Positions 13,025 through 25,620 of a DNA stretch of 64,000 nt are shown in pieces; positions within the stretch are counted from its first letter, which is position 1; each line of letters begins with the position of its first letter. Where the stretch lies: positions 52,030 to 116,029 of the forward strand of contig NW_004190506.2 of the NCBI RefSeq assembly GCF_000224145.3, given 5' to 3'. The notes under the pieces were generated by a model. It was not told the DNA's origin, ran no database searches, and was given only the letters and a program-made list of their open reading frames with translations. Position numbers and translations under genes: made by a program. This stretch comes from Ciona intestinalis (lineage: Eukaryota; Chordata; Ascidiacea; Phlebobranchia; Cionidae).

Positions 13025-14384
13025 TTCTCCAAGCAAATGGCAACACCGTCCAGTCAAACGCAGTAGCAAGATAACGTATTTTTTCTGCTGTTGTTGTTTT
13101 CGCGCGGGTACGTCTGTAAATCAAGGGGATTATTATTATCCACTCGCTGGTACTGTCCCTCCAACTCAGTAATTCCCGAGAGGTTAGAAGTTGTTTTACC
13201 TTGGATTACATGGCTAAGTCGTGTATAGGTAGATGAGAACTTGTATTTTTGTCTTTGGCACTTGTCAAATGGAGTTTGGCTGTCATTGGCTTGTTCTAAT
13301 GCAAAGTTATAATGCTACAGAGCAAACAGGTTGGATCTCTTTTAATACAAATAATCACAATGGTACAAATGAAAAGATAAAAAACACAAAAGTGATTTGA
13401 TGAAAAAAAGCGGCGACAAAACACGGTACGGGATGCGATCAGATGTTGTAGTTTCACGTGTGGTAATTGCGGTCTGTACAGGTATTTTAATAAAACTTAA
13501 AACACAATAAAAAATCAGACGAATGTGCACAGAACAGCAAATCGCTGCAGGCGAAGATAGTTGTAATTCTAAAAGACTGATATGCTTGCCAGTCAATTAG
13601 GTGGGGCAGCAGTGTATTAATAGCACTGTACGTTAAGTTCAATATGAAAACAAACCCATATGAACCAGCAATAAGGTGATCAATACGTAATGATTAGCGT
13701 GCTTTGGTAAAAACAGTGTCTGGTACCAACGTCGCTTCATTTACGCCGATAGGTAAGTAATGTATCGCCGATTACAAGGTGATACGAAGGGATTATACGA
13801 CAGGTAATATGAATTAAAACACACGCATAAAACGACAGCAAATAAAACAGTAAAACGACGATCACACATCGAAAGTTCAATAGGAAATGTGTATTCGGTA
13901 CAAAGACTTGGCCGCTCTACTAAATCGCAATTAAAACACAGTCGTTATACAAAGGTAGCAATATGCCGGTGGCATGGCTTACTTAGGGAGTACCGACAAG
14001 GTAAGACCTCATGCACGCGGTCAGTGACATGCTGGGCAGCGTGCAAAGGGAAAAGGTAAAAACATTGCAACATTAGTGGGCTTATAAGCAGTAGACAATC
14101 TCTAGCAGCAGTGCGTGTTTGGTTAATGCACCGTGTGTTCAATTGCCTATGCTGTTAACTATAGGCACACGACAGAGAACATGTATGTACAACTACAGCA
14201 CCGAAAATCACCCGCGAAATACACACGTAAAAAGACGAAACTGAAAAAAATGTTAAGGTTACAATTTTTATAACTCATATTACGTATTAATTGTATGCTA
14301 TTTTGAGCAAATAACATTTTGATGTGTATCTCTTCCTGGTCAGTCAAGCTTACATAGGCCTCAGTAAAACAGCAGTGTTGCACA

Positions 14385-17300
14385 TTACGGCATTTTCGTA
14401 GAGGTTGGCACAGGATGGGAATGTGCAACGGTAGAAGCAACAAATCTTGGAAACACTGCGCTGTTTGGATTAATACGAAGTGGAGCCTTCCGTCCGCATG
14501 GCTGGCTGTTGATGAAGTCTGTCACCGCATCTGTGTGGAGTAACAACTAATATGCAAAACATAAACCAATACGAAGCCATTCCCGTTTGTATAGTAGTGT
14601 GGGGGAAGATGGGACAGTTTACGCACCTAATATCCAACTATCTTGATCATGTTTTAAACAATTAACAATGATTTATGGGAGTCGTGGGGCTACGGTTTTA
14701 TAGTATTCTGATTATTCTTTGTTTACTACCACATAGGACAAAAAAATAGAATAAATAGGTATCCCATCTTCCCCCACCCTACTATATACCCAATAAAACC
14801 ACTCTGTAACGACTGCGTTAGTCACTTATGTAAAACAGGGCGATTTGTTTGGTTAAAAAATGTTGTTTTTTTTTTCTAAATATTTATTTAACTAAGCCAC
14901 CCGCCCATATACAATAGAATAAGATGCATATGTATAGCGAATATACATTATTTACATCGATACTTCTAACTAATCAGCATCGTTTTGTTGTGTTGTTTTA
15001 CGACAAGACGTCACAAACCCATAAACTACGTAACAATGCTTACTTCTGACGTCATCTACAGTTCTCAGCTCGTCTTCATAGGAATCATCAAACACAGAAT
15101 CCGGTACAGGCTCAAAATCATGATCTGCCGCGTGTCTTATACCCTCCGCTGTTATACAACAACAGCGACATAAACTTGTGTGGTAGCGTAGCCTGCCTTC
15201 ACGGAGGTAGATATGACGTAATGCTTCAGCGCAAGAAACGCGTTTGTTCTGTAACAATAGATTGTTAAATAACAATGATTGCGTCATTGTAATACGTAGG
15301 ACCTCCTAGGTTGTAGGTTCGACCTAATTGCTAATTTGAATTGCCCATTTTCTTATTATTGTATATGGATGAGATTATCCTGCGAGGTACCTCAGAAAAC
15401 CGGAATTTAGGGCCAGTTGGTTTGTTTACCCGATCGCTTTGTTTTTCGTTACATATGATAGTAGGATGGGGCAAGATAGGATACCTTTCATTCTATTTTC
15501 TCGTTGCATTTGGTAATAAACAAAGAACATTCAAATAATTATAAACCCATATTCTCACGACTCTTATATACCGTTGTTAATTGTTTAAATCACGGTCAGG
15601 ATATTTAGATAATACGTGCTAAAGGCGTACCATCTTCTCCCACCCTATTATACTGCAATTATACTTGAAGAAGCAACCGCTGTAAAGTTGGTACCAAACT
15701 GCATGATTTGTTGTTGTATCTTAATCTAAAATCTAAATACCACTACAGTAATTATGTGGCCCGCCCAGTGCACGTTCAAAATGTTACAAGCGCTGACTAA
15801 AATACATTTAAACACGCGAACGTCACGTTAAAGACGATTTAAGACGCGAACGTCATGTTTCGTGGCATTCCTAGCAGTTAATAGCATGAATATTTTAGGC
15901 GCGCTTAAATTAACTGAGTTACTCATTTTTTATTACATGGTGATAAGCCCAACGACGTACACGTAATGGGTCTGGAATTTAATTAATTATTACGAAATAT
16001 ATACTATTGCTTTAACCCAGTGGTCGCTAATGGGTTTTCAAAATTATCAGTCATACATAAAAAAATAAATATTCACCCACAAAGTAACATAATTGGCAAC
16101 TCGTAAGCGCACAAGACGTGTGGAACAGAACACTCGTGTTATAACGACTGTCTTTTCCAGCCACGCGAGGATAAAGCAAGTTACATCCATTCACACTCAA
16201 CATACCGGGTCCCATACAAGAAGTCTGGATATCAGATGAGCTGCTTCGTGCGTCATGTTAGGGGCAAGGTGGTAGAAGGTACTAGGTGCGGCTGGCATGC
16301 GAGACACGGACTGATACAGCTGTGCTCTCGCCTCCATGTCCCTTGCAGGGTTGCCACTACGTTGAGAGAATTGCTGAGTGGAGCTGATGTTTGAATCCAT
16401 TAGTAGATTGTATATCATGTCGATCTGTTAGGAGAGTAACGATATAACATTACACAAAAATTGTCAGCTATATATAAAAACAAAACAATTACAGTTTTTT
16501 ACATGTCGACCTGTATAAGGGTATAACCAAAAATAAAATTGTCAGCACTTTATAAAACAAAAAAAAAAGAAACGCCAAAAACACGTAACATTCGTGGTAA
16601 TTCGTAAGCTGGCACGAGGTGTACAAACACCGTGTTATAACGACTTGCGTCTTTTTGTTTGCCGGTCACGCGAGGATAAAATAAGTTACATTTATTTAAA
16701 ACGGGAATCAGCCATGAAACTGGACACTACAGAAACTATGTGCATTTGTATTTACCTGGGTGACTGGACTGTTGGCTTGGAATAAAATACGTCTTGAAAG
16801 AAGTTCAGCAAAAATACAACCAATGCTCCAAATGTCGACTGCGGTCCCGTAATGTCGGGCTCCTAGTAACAATTCTGGGGCTCTGTGGTGAAAGGTTTAG
16901 TATTATAATACATCAACACCCATTTCTGTATAGATCTGCAGATCCAAAACTTTATTTAAAATTTTGCCCGATTTGTTCATACTCATAAAAGTAATAAATT
17001 TTATGTTATTAAACACATAATGTATGTAGGATTAGCTCTTTAATTTCGACCTTTGATATTTAAACTGCTGAATACCAGACCTTGGTGATTAAGAAATTGC
17101 AAGCACACCCGAAAAATACATTTATACCAAACACAAATCTAATTTAAGTTCCTAAAAAACGGGACTGCTGATATGCATTGTGTATTACTTGTTTGGTATT
17201 CTAATTTATATGGGTGAGGTGCTTGTCAAGAACTTGGGATTTAGGCCAGATTTTGCCCATCACCCCAACAAACACCCAGGAAGCTTTAAGTAGGTCATTC

Positions 17301-19440
17301 ATACAACCAATGCAGCTCCACCCTGGACTTCGCCCACAACACAATAGTGTGGTATGCAACTATGCATTGTGTGACATACCTGTAGTATTGCGTAACCACT
17401 TCTTGGGTCATGTATTTTGATTCATCTGGTTCTTCCAACCTTGCTAAACCAAAGTCACAAATCTTCAAACGACAATCACTGTTTATCAAAAGGTTGCCCG
17501 GTTTTATATCTCGATGGAGGATTCGCGCCCCATGTAAATATTTTACACCTGGTAAAACAAAAACAGGAATGCATTTGGTAACTTTTTAAATAACAAAAAA
17601 AACTTTTTTGTAAATTAAAAAAACTTTATTTTAAAAAATTTGTAAAAAAATTGTCAATTATTTGTAAATGTTTATCATAAATTAAAAAAAAATATATAGT
17701 TTTATATAAATATTTTTTTAAAAATTTGAAAAATGGACTTATGCCATTCTATTAGCTAGGCCAGACATTAAACTATCGCCTCACCTCGTAAAATTTGGTA
17801 TAGAAAAAGTCTGATGTGGTCAGCCGACAAGGATTGTTGGGAAACAATGATCTTGTGAAGGTCTGTGTGCATCAGTTGTGTGATGACGTACCTTGTTATT
17901 GTTACAAGTTAAAGAGAACGCAATAAAAATGAAGGCTTTATTTAATAGGATGAGTGCTCCTCTAGCCGAAAATCTGGCAGTAAAATGGTTCTATTTTTAT
18001 TAAATATCTGTATGTATAGCTTTACTGTAGCCTCACACAGTTGTAAAATGCATTGCCAAGACCATTGTTCGAGGTATCATCCCATATATGTTTGTTGGTG
18101 CATTGGTTAATTGTTTCTTCGAAAGTTTAACTTATTTTCTATTTCTCTTCTACTCTATGTGGGTGAGGCCTGCAGCGTGGCATGCCATGGGTCCAGGGGG
18201 TTAGTCCGAAATTGGCCTATTTTCCCCGGGGCATTTTATTTTCTATATATATTCTTGTATTTGTACTGCCCCTATTATTATAAGGTTAAACAACAAAGGA
18301 TACATCTCTTCATATGGGCTGTCAACAGGGGGAAGGACATCAACTGCTGATAGAACCTGAACACACAAAAAAAAAACAGGTTGAAAACCTCAAATGCAAT
18401 ATAATGAAAAAGGAAAGATAAGTAATAAAAGTATATAGAGTATGTATATTTATACAAAACGTTTTGCTTGGCAGCAACATTATGTAACACAGACTGGGTA
18501 TTTTACTCCAGCCTTTCAGGATTTTTTATTGATGATTATAGTTATTCTATATGGGTCCTAGTCGTCCTACGATAAGTACACTGAGGAACTTGGGATGAAA
18601 GTCAGAGTGCTGTCGCTTTTAAACATGCTTTACCAAACAACAGTCATTACAAATCCAAATAAAGGTGTAAGAACTTGCATAGAAAAACCTTTGTAAACCA
18701 TGTTAAATGTACCATATACTACAAACATATATACATAAAACTTTTGTTTTGTAGTATTTACATTTTCATGGTTAAAATAACACAGCATCTTCAACTCTCT
18801 CAGCACCCTCTTAGCGGACATAATGTTGTGAAAAACATTTGGCATTTTCTTCAAAGCAACTTGTTTTCCATCTCTTGGGTCTTTAACTGCCCTGTGATTG
18901 GGGAATGGTTCAACAAAAAAGCAATTGGTAATTTTATTTACTTATTTTGAGTAATGAACAGCTACACAAACTATATATTTTTCTAAATTACCCCTTTCTT
19001 ACGTTTTCTTAACGGGGGGAATGGTCCAATTGAAATATAATAGTGTATTTATTTATTTGTGATAGTTTGACAAACTTTGTGCACAACAAATTGGTTTTCA
19101 AAGCATATTTTATTAAAGAGCGACTACTCCTGCCTGCGTCTCTGAATATCTGCCACTGTTATTCTTCAGGTATAACGAGACACAAATAAAAGAAATAGAA
19201 GAATTTTTAAAGCCAAAAATATCAAAACAAACAAAATAAAGCTTACCACACAACTCCAAATGCTCCATATCCAATGGGCTTATCTGGTTCAGCAATCTCC
19301 ATTATGGATAAATTATGTTGCCAGCAATTGATGTGTTCTTTAAAGAAATTCTGTTGGACCTGTTTAGACTTCTTAGTCCCAGATGCCCTGTCACAAGCCT
19401 CGAGTGTCTTCTTGTTATTGCCAATACATATTTGCAAGGT
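14385..19440 (-). CDS. NLK: Nemo-like kinase (NLK), proline-directed Ser/Thr kinase
   Basis: NLK is a MAPK-like kinase acting on TCF/LEF, Notch and Smad-linked signalling (family knowledge). Exons: 19247-about 19440, 18762-18891, 18304-18356, 17785-17891, 17380-17548, 16756-16882, 16206-16424, 15044-15248, 14385-14530. From the Met at 19302 they give 403 residues in phase. Visible motifs: glycine loop [20 protein letters not shown] (ATP lysine), HRDIKPGN catalytic loop, DFG, and the NLK-specific activation loop [12 protein letters not shown] (TQE instead of TxY). The C-terminal tail ([17 protein letters not shown]) matches NLK and no other MAPK group. The frame stays open upstream of 19302 to about 19483 without another ATG, so an upstream exon carrying the variable N-terminus probably exists (human NLK has a long His/Gln-rich one). 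Confidence 0.95.
14590..14788 (+). mobile_element. MITE copy
   Basis: Both TIRs well preserved; lies in intergenic DNA 60 bases upstream of the last NLK exon, that is in its intron. Confidence 0.85.
15457..15652 (-). mobile_element. MITE copy
   Basis: Complete, in an NLK intron; right TIR reads CTCCCACCCTATTATA. Confidence 0.8.
16013..16200 (+). mobile_element. SINE, 5' truncated
   Basis: Starts at AACCCAGTGGTCGCTAATGG; ends 6 bases before an NLK exon. Confidence 0.75.
16530..16705 (+). mobile_element. SINE, 5' truncated
   Basis: AAGCTGGCACGAGGTG and GGTCACGCGAGGATAAA. Confidence 0.75.
17208..17345 (+). repeat. GGTGAGGTCC-type repeat, long copy
   Basis: ATGGGTGAGGTGCTTGTC at left; TGGACTTCGCCCACAACAC at right; about 135 bases, adjacent to the NLK activation-loop exon. 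Confidence 0.65.
17585..17740. repeat. A/T low-complexity stretch in NLK intron
   Basis: Runs of A and T with TTTGTAAA motifs; no other feature. Confidence 0.6.
18158..18240 (+). repeat. GGTGAGGTCC-type repeat
   Basis: TGGGTGAGGCCTGCAGCGTGG. Confidence 0.6.
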
Positions 19441-19499
19441 TAATCTGCTTATCCATTTCCATTTAATTCCAGAAACGCACCATGTTTATTTTAATTAGA

Positions 19500-20104
19500 T
19501 ATCACCACGCATTAAACGTTTATCTCTCTGCCAAAAAGAAAAACACATCAAATTTATAAGTTATATGGTTTTGGTATAAGTCCACTGTCCAGAACAGACA
19601 CAGTTATTATCATACGTGTTTATAATATATACGTAACTTAAAACATCGCATCAGTTAAGTAAATTAAGTTTAAGCTCAGCTTCTATCCACCCTATACACA
19701 ACGCTACACTCAACACACACAGCTGTACGATCTCGGTTACGCGAAAGGTCAGGAAAAACCTCAAGGAGATATAAACAAAGAAACGCTTTTATCGATCACT
19801 TTAATAAATTTCGAATCGTATATTCTGAATATGCAATTTTTAAGTAAAACTACAGGTCTGATACACAAATATTGTTTTTATTTGGATTGCAAATGTACAG
19901 CAATACAATGCATAATAATTAGAATTTGCGATGATTATAAGATGTCTATGTTTTCTTAACGCATGAATGATCACTTAGCACTTCGAAAAATAAATTTTCC
20001 GAATTTTTTGAAAATCTCGTTATATGTTAAAAATTCCGATTTTTCTCTTATAAATTTGTATCTGTATAGCACCTCTTCGATAGTTTCAGAATATACCACT
20101 TAAT
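19500..20104. promoter_or_regulatory. Shared 5' region between NLK and CD2BP2
   Basis: The two genes are head to head with about 0.6-0.8 kb between coding starts. The stretch has no repeats and no convincing coding exon. No TATA box stands out. A compact bidirectional promoter is inferred from geometry only. Confidence 0.45.
20081..20089 (+). promoter_or_regulatory. Unpaired 3' splice acceptor before CD2BP2 start
   Basis: TAGTTTCAG lies 15 bases before the ATG at 20105, with no matching upstream exon visible. In Ciona many housekeeping genes are spliced-leader trans-spliced and have such short leaders, so this may be an outron acceptor. A cis-spliced 5' UTR exon is the alternative. Confidence 0.4.
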
Positions 20105-23100
20105 ATGTCAAAAAGAGTGAGGTTCGACGAAAATGCAGGCTCGTCCGGATCTGTTAAAGTCAGAAGACAAGACGTTGCCTCGACGTCTAAGGTTCGTTTT
20201 GTAATTTTCTTTTTGAGCCCCTGACTGTAGTGTTGATATTGACTGCAGTATAGTAATGGTGTGCAATAGCAGTTATGCTGTACACCTTACAATTACTTTG
20301 TATATATTGTACGCTTTGTATATTAAGCGTTGTATGCGTTTGCAGATGCAGCAGTCCAATCAAGTCTATACAGTTTTAATTTTTAAAGCTTGTAATTAGG
20401 TAGCGACACTAATACAGTAACATTATTCAGTATTTTGTATTTATAGGACACGAATGTCAACGAAGAGTTAAAGGCTTCAACCCCTGGATCAAGATTTAAG
20501 GTAACATACTGTTCAGTAGCACAGCCTGTTGTTCACCATATGTTGGTGCAACAGCCATGCTTATTAACTGGCACCCTATCCAACACCTTTTTATCAATTT
20601 TATGTTTTAACATATTTCCATTTTACATTGAAAGGAAGACCACAGCCTTGACAGTGATGAGGAAGAAGAAGAAAAAGTTGAATACGAGAAACTAACGGAG
20701 GAAGATATTGAAGGTGGAGTGGTATCAAATATTTTAATACAAAATCATATAACTCCTAACTAATAACCCCTATTTTTTTAACCTAACACTTCCCACCAGC
20801 CTAATTTGTAATGTTCTGAAGGATTCTTTACTAGTACAAAGTTTTTTTTCAGTCTAAAACAGGGAAAGGGGATTTATTTTTCCAAAAAATTATGTTTTGG
20901 GTTGCGAATATTTGAACCCCACCCGGCAGCGCTACTAACCACGTATGTAACTAAAAGTATTATAACCTTTCAACATCGAACAGGAGCTGAGGATGACATT
21001 GAAGAAGATGAAGAAGTTGGAGGAGCAAGGATTACTCCCTTCAACCTTAAGGAGGAAATGGAGGAAGGTGACTTCGACACACAAGGACATTATCATTTCA
21101 AGAAGGAAAAAGAAATCAGGGATAACTGGTTGGATAACATTGACTGGGTTAGTTAATGATAAGTTGGTTTTAACATTTTTCCCAATTTTTTGGTTATTTT
21201 TTTTATGAATTTTGGAATTTAATTATAACCTGTTGCCTCTCAAACTTTTAAGTCCATTCTTTCAACATCTTATAAGTTAAACGACATATATATATTCTTT
21301 TTATTCTGAGCCTATTTTCCGAAGTTCTTGATATTTAATGGTAGTTTAGCAACGCACCTAAGCCTGTAGTGTTCAATGGTTGCGATTAAGAAAAGCTGAT
21401 CAGTGATCATCCACAAAGTAACATACGTGGTAAACTGGTAAGCTGGCACGAGGTATATGAAACAGATTACCCGTGCTATAACGACTTCAGTTTCCCGGCC
21501 ACACAGATATTAAGCAAGTTGCATTCATTCATTCATTCAAATAAAGTTCAACTTATGTTTAGGTTAAAGTAAAGAAAAAGCCTTCACAACCTGAACCAAC
21601 TAACGAGGATAGCAGCGATAGTGAAAATGACGCATCAGAGTTCAGTGAACTCAAGGTTTGGATTTATCTGAACATTTTCTAGTTTAGGTAACACAGAAAA
21701 CACATTTCTTGGTTGGTTTTACTTGCTGCCCATATGTAGGACACATAATTTAAATCTAAATAATCTAGTCCAGTGCTTTGCAGTCAGCTTTCTTTTTCTT
21801 TCATTGGTGGGCAACTACAGTCATTATAACACCATACATGTCTGTGTTTTTCATATACAGTATAAATTAGTAAAATTTACATAATTAACCTCCTAAATTA
21901 AACCCTTCCATCCCCACAGCTGATTGAAGGCATAGTTAGTTTGCTTGAGAAAGGTGAAACAGTAAGCAAAGGTCTCCGTAGACTTGGGGGCAAAAATAAT
22001 TCAAACAAAAAAAATAAATCTCGCTCTTGGAAAAGAGAGAAGGTTTATGATATGGAAGTGGAAGAGCCAACCGAAGGTATTTATTATTTTGTTGCTGGGA
22101 TATTTATGCTTTGTAATAGGGTTTGGTAAAATCCCTATTATTTTGGGGCCACAGGGCAGTTTATTGAAGATTTTGGTGCATTAAGTGCAATTGGCCAATG
22201 CTTTTGACCAGGGTTCGGCAATATGCTCTTGTTTCTGTGATTTTGATGCCAAAAGTTCGCACTATTTTAGTTATACTTGAGCTTTTTAATTGGGCTTAAA
22301 GGTAAAACTGTAATGCTTACCCAAAAAGTGGGTTTCTGCAACCCACAAAGTACGTGTAAACATTTCTTTTGCACATTTCTAAAGTTTGCAAAAAATTTTT
22401 AGCTCATAGTGATTTCCAAGATTTCAGGTCTAAAGTCTGTCATTTTAATGTTCAACCCAAATTTATAGGGAACGAAGATAAATCTGATGAGAATGAAAAG
22501 TTGCGAAACAAGAAGTTTCTCGAACTAACTGAACTAGTTGACCAGATGACTGGAGCCGGACATTATGATATTTATTCCGATACTTTTGAAAAACTGCAGT
22601 TTAGGCTAAACTCGGTAAGCATGTTGTGTTTATACGTTAGCACGTTAGCACTAGCCTATTATTGCAAGATATTGTAATTTTTCGTGGTATTTGTAACTTT
22701 TTACTTCTTATTTTCAAAACAAACTCAGCTTATTTCCATGACAGGATTAAATTAAAGCTGACTGGAAAATTTGTGTTTCATTTACCTAAGTAACTTGTTC
22801 CTCAAATGCAAAGAAGTGTACAAACTTTATTGATATTTAATTATTTTTCTTTCCACACAGTTTTTCCAAAATACAAAGAAAAACTTAAGAACTTTATTAG
22901 TATTTGTCTTCCCACACAGTTGCGTGTTTCTGATAAAGTAAGCAAGGAGGTTCCCCCCGCACCAACAGCAGAAGATGAACTTGATATATTTGCCGATGAT
23001 ATTGATGAAAAGGAAGGGAAAAAGAAGACGAAAAACGGGAAAAAGAGCAAAGAAATCACCACAGAAGGTTGGCAATGTTGTGCTGAACTTATATTTAAAA

Positions 23101-23725
23101 ATAATTAGGTTTAAAAATTTAAAAAAATTGTATAAATTTAAAAAAAATTAAAAACATTTTTTTAGTATAAAACTTTAATTAAACAAGTTTTTTTGATTTA
23201 ACGTAAAAAATGTTTTGCTTTGGTTTACAGCCGATACCTCAGTAAAGTGGGAGTATAAATGGTCTGAATCAACTACGGAACTTTTTGGGCCGTTTTCCTC
23301 ACAAAATATGGAGGTATGTATATTCATGTATAACATAGATTTTCTGACAACATTTTTATTTCTAATTTGTTTGAAATTTATTTCTATTTTGAGAAACAAG
23401 TTGTCCAAGGATTGTAAATTTTACTATCCCTGCTTCCACTGCATTTAAAATACTTTTTCTGACTACACCAATTAACCCAACATTTTTTTGTAACTTGCTT
23501 TATCCTCGTCTGTTCGGAAAACGACAAACACGGGTGTTCTGTTTCATACAGCTTGTGCCAACTTACGAGTTACCACATATGTTACTGATATGCACTCTTT
23601 ATACTTTGGTACAGGAATGGAAATCCAAAGGATTTTTCAACGATGAGGTTCGTGTCCGAAGAGTTGATAAACCTAATGCTCCATTTTACTCCGCTAAGAG
23701 AGTGGAGTTTGATCTGTATGACTGA
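20105..23725 (+). CDS. CD2BP2: CD2BP2 / U5 snRNP 52K GYF-domain protein
   Basis: A U5 snRNP assembly factor that binds proline-rich spliceosomal proteins through its GYF domain (family knowledge). Ten exons: 20105-20191, 20447-20500, 20635-20713, 20984-21147, 21563-21655, 21920-22076, 22469-22614, 22920-23067, 23231-23313, 23615-23725; total 1122 nt, 373 residues, all phases consistent. It starts MSKRVRFDE, has acidic and Lys-rich disordered stretches (DSDEEEEEKVEYEKL), the conserved block ITPFNLKEEMEEGDFD, the central helical block LRRLGGK, and ends with the GYF domain: WEYKW, ELFGPFSSQNME, W, GFF, then the typical C-terminus RVEFDLYD. Length is close to the human protein (341 residues). Nothing broken is seen. 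Confidence 0.95.
21345..21542 (+). mobile_element. SINE, 5' truncated
   Basis: In a CD2BP2 intron; four TTCA tail units next to exon 21563. Confidence 0.75.
21785..21850 (-). mobile_element. SINE 3' fragment
   Basis: GCAACTACAGTCATTATAAC; weak. Confidence 0.4.
23490..23590 (-). mobile_element. SINE 3' fragment
   Basis: CACGGGTGTTCTGTTTCATAC; ends 25 bases before the last CD2BP2 exon. Confidence 0.65.
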
Positions 23726-23794
23726 TGCCTTTATCTTGTAGTCTATATTTCTGCATACCTGAGGTGTTATGCCACTTGAAGCAAGCTTTCATGA

Positions 23795-23862
23795 TGGGTA
23801 ACGGGCCAAATCTGGCCTAAATCCCAAGTCCTCAGGACCTTACCCATAAAGAACAGAAGCAA
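23795..23862 (-). repeat. GGTGAGGTCC-type repeat
   Basis: AACGGGCCAAATCTGGCC; 70 bases past the CD2BP2 stop. Confidence 0.6.
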
Positions 23863-24194
23863 GCTCCATTTGTTTTCTTCTACCTTAGATGACTCTTCTC
23901 ATCACTGCTATTGAAGAAGTTTCAAATCTGTACAACTATCTTTGTAAGAAAATCAACATCAATCAGAAATAGGTGGTTCATTTCGGTCTGCCACAATATT
24001 TAATGGTTTACAGTACAATATCAGTTTAACAGGGTTAAAAACAGATATAAGACGGGTGTACAGCTCGCAATGGTTTTTAATCTCAACTGTATTGAAGGTT
24101 AATCAGAGCAGAAGGTTCCAGTTTATGTAGAGTAGATTCTCTGACTGTTTTCTTACTTATTTTGTTCTTGTGATACTTGGGGACAATGAACGAA

Positions 24195-24290
24195 TAACGC
24201 TTTTTTATCACCGCGTGGTGGGACAACGATAGTACACATCCGTCATACACCTCGTGCCAGCTTACGGGTTACCATGTACGAGTTTTTAGC
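24195..24290 (-). mobile_element. SINE 3' fragment
   Basis: CACCTCGTGCCAGCTTACGG. Confidence 0.65.
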
Positions 24291-24329
24291 TGATTTTTTT
24301 CATTATTTAACACCTAGAACAAGCTTACG

Positions 24330-24507
24330 AGGTACACTTTATCATACTATTTTCTCGTCCCGTATGGTAGTAAACAAAAAACATCCAAAGAATTATTAAA
24401 GCGTATCCTCACGACTCTAAAAGTCCGTTATTATTTGTTTAAAACATGGTCAGGATGTTTGGATATTATGTGCTAAAGGTGTCCCATCTTCCCCCACACC
24501 ACTATAT
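24330..24507 (-). mobile_element. MITE copy, left end lost
   Basis: Starts within the TCTATTTTCTCG segment; right TIR intact. Confidence 0.7.
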
Positions 24508-24544
24508 ATGAGTGACTGACCGTTTACTGGTGTCTGTATGATAT

Positions 24545-24655
24545 TTTGGGCAACCCGTCAGTGACTATTGGGTTAAAGAAAGTAACGTATATAGCCTATA
24601 TGCCCACAATGGTACCACCATCGACTCCTTTGGTAACAATGTGACCGCTCAAGTC
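24545..24655 (-). mobile_element. SINE head fragment
   Basis: CAGTGACTATTGGGTT and GCCCACAATGGTACC. Confidence 0.5.
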
Positions 24656-24773
24656 ACGACGCCGGGCTATTGGTTTTGTTTAAGTAACGCAGGCCTAATA
24701 CAAAACCGGATTCTTTGATTATAAAACAAGCTATTGCCTTTCTTTTAACGTTGAATTTGGTATATATATAGGT

Positions 24774-24962
24774 TCTAGTGTCGTGGAGAAGACGGGACAC
24801 CTTTAGCACGTAATATCCAAATATCGTGTAATAATTAACAACGGTACATGAAAGTGGTGAGGATACGTTTAATAATTCTTTGAATGTTCTTTGTTTACTA
24901 CCAAATAGGACAAGAAAATAGACTGAATATATGACCCATTTTCCCCACCCTATACTATTATA
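24774..24962 (+). mobile_element. MITE copy
   Basis: Left end TGTCGTGGAGAAGACGGGAC is mutated; right end complete. Confidence 0.75.
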
Positions 24963-25431
24963 TCACACATTTACAAAGTTGGGAGCAAGATAAAGCCGCC
25001 GATATTGATTCTTCCTGAAACTGGGCGTGGAGGTGCGTATTACCAACAAAGCTGATAGCTATCTCGTTTCGGAGAAATAGTCGAATCGTTTATTTGTGCG
25101 TGGTGCCGCGAATCAAACACTGCAGAACAAAGCAAGTATAGCAAAGGGACTTTGTATTCTATATAATAGAAAGACACAGGCGTACGCTGGTTTAAACGAT
25201 AGAATTGGAATGTAAGACTATTAGAAGATAGGATGACAGCCATTTAAATTATACTGAAAGCGATATAAAAGATAGGCAGTAAAGTGTATTGTGTGGATAA
25301 TAGTGATGGTCTCTGCAAGGCTATGTGTGAATACGTAGCAAGGTATTTTAACTCTTCAAGCGTCAAACCTTAGAAGGGTTTTTGGAATACATATATAGAG
25401 ACATTCATATAGTTGAAACGTAAAATATTGC

Positions 25432-25620
25432 TCTGGGGTAACATAGACTACAATTAGCATATGGTATCCCATATTTCCGATCGTTTGTTTTACAATTAGG
25501 AACGCTCCTTGGAATAATGAGTCTATACAGTTATATAATTCTTTATGTGTTCTTGGTTTACTAGGAAATGGGACAAGAATAGAAAATAAAAACAAGAACC
25601 ATCTTACCCCAAACCCAATA
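25432..25620 (+). mobile_element. MITE copy, diverged
   Basis: Internal AATTCTTTATGTGTTCTTGG and right end ACCATCTTACCCCAAACC recognisable. Confidence 0.65.
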
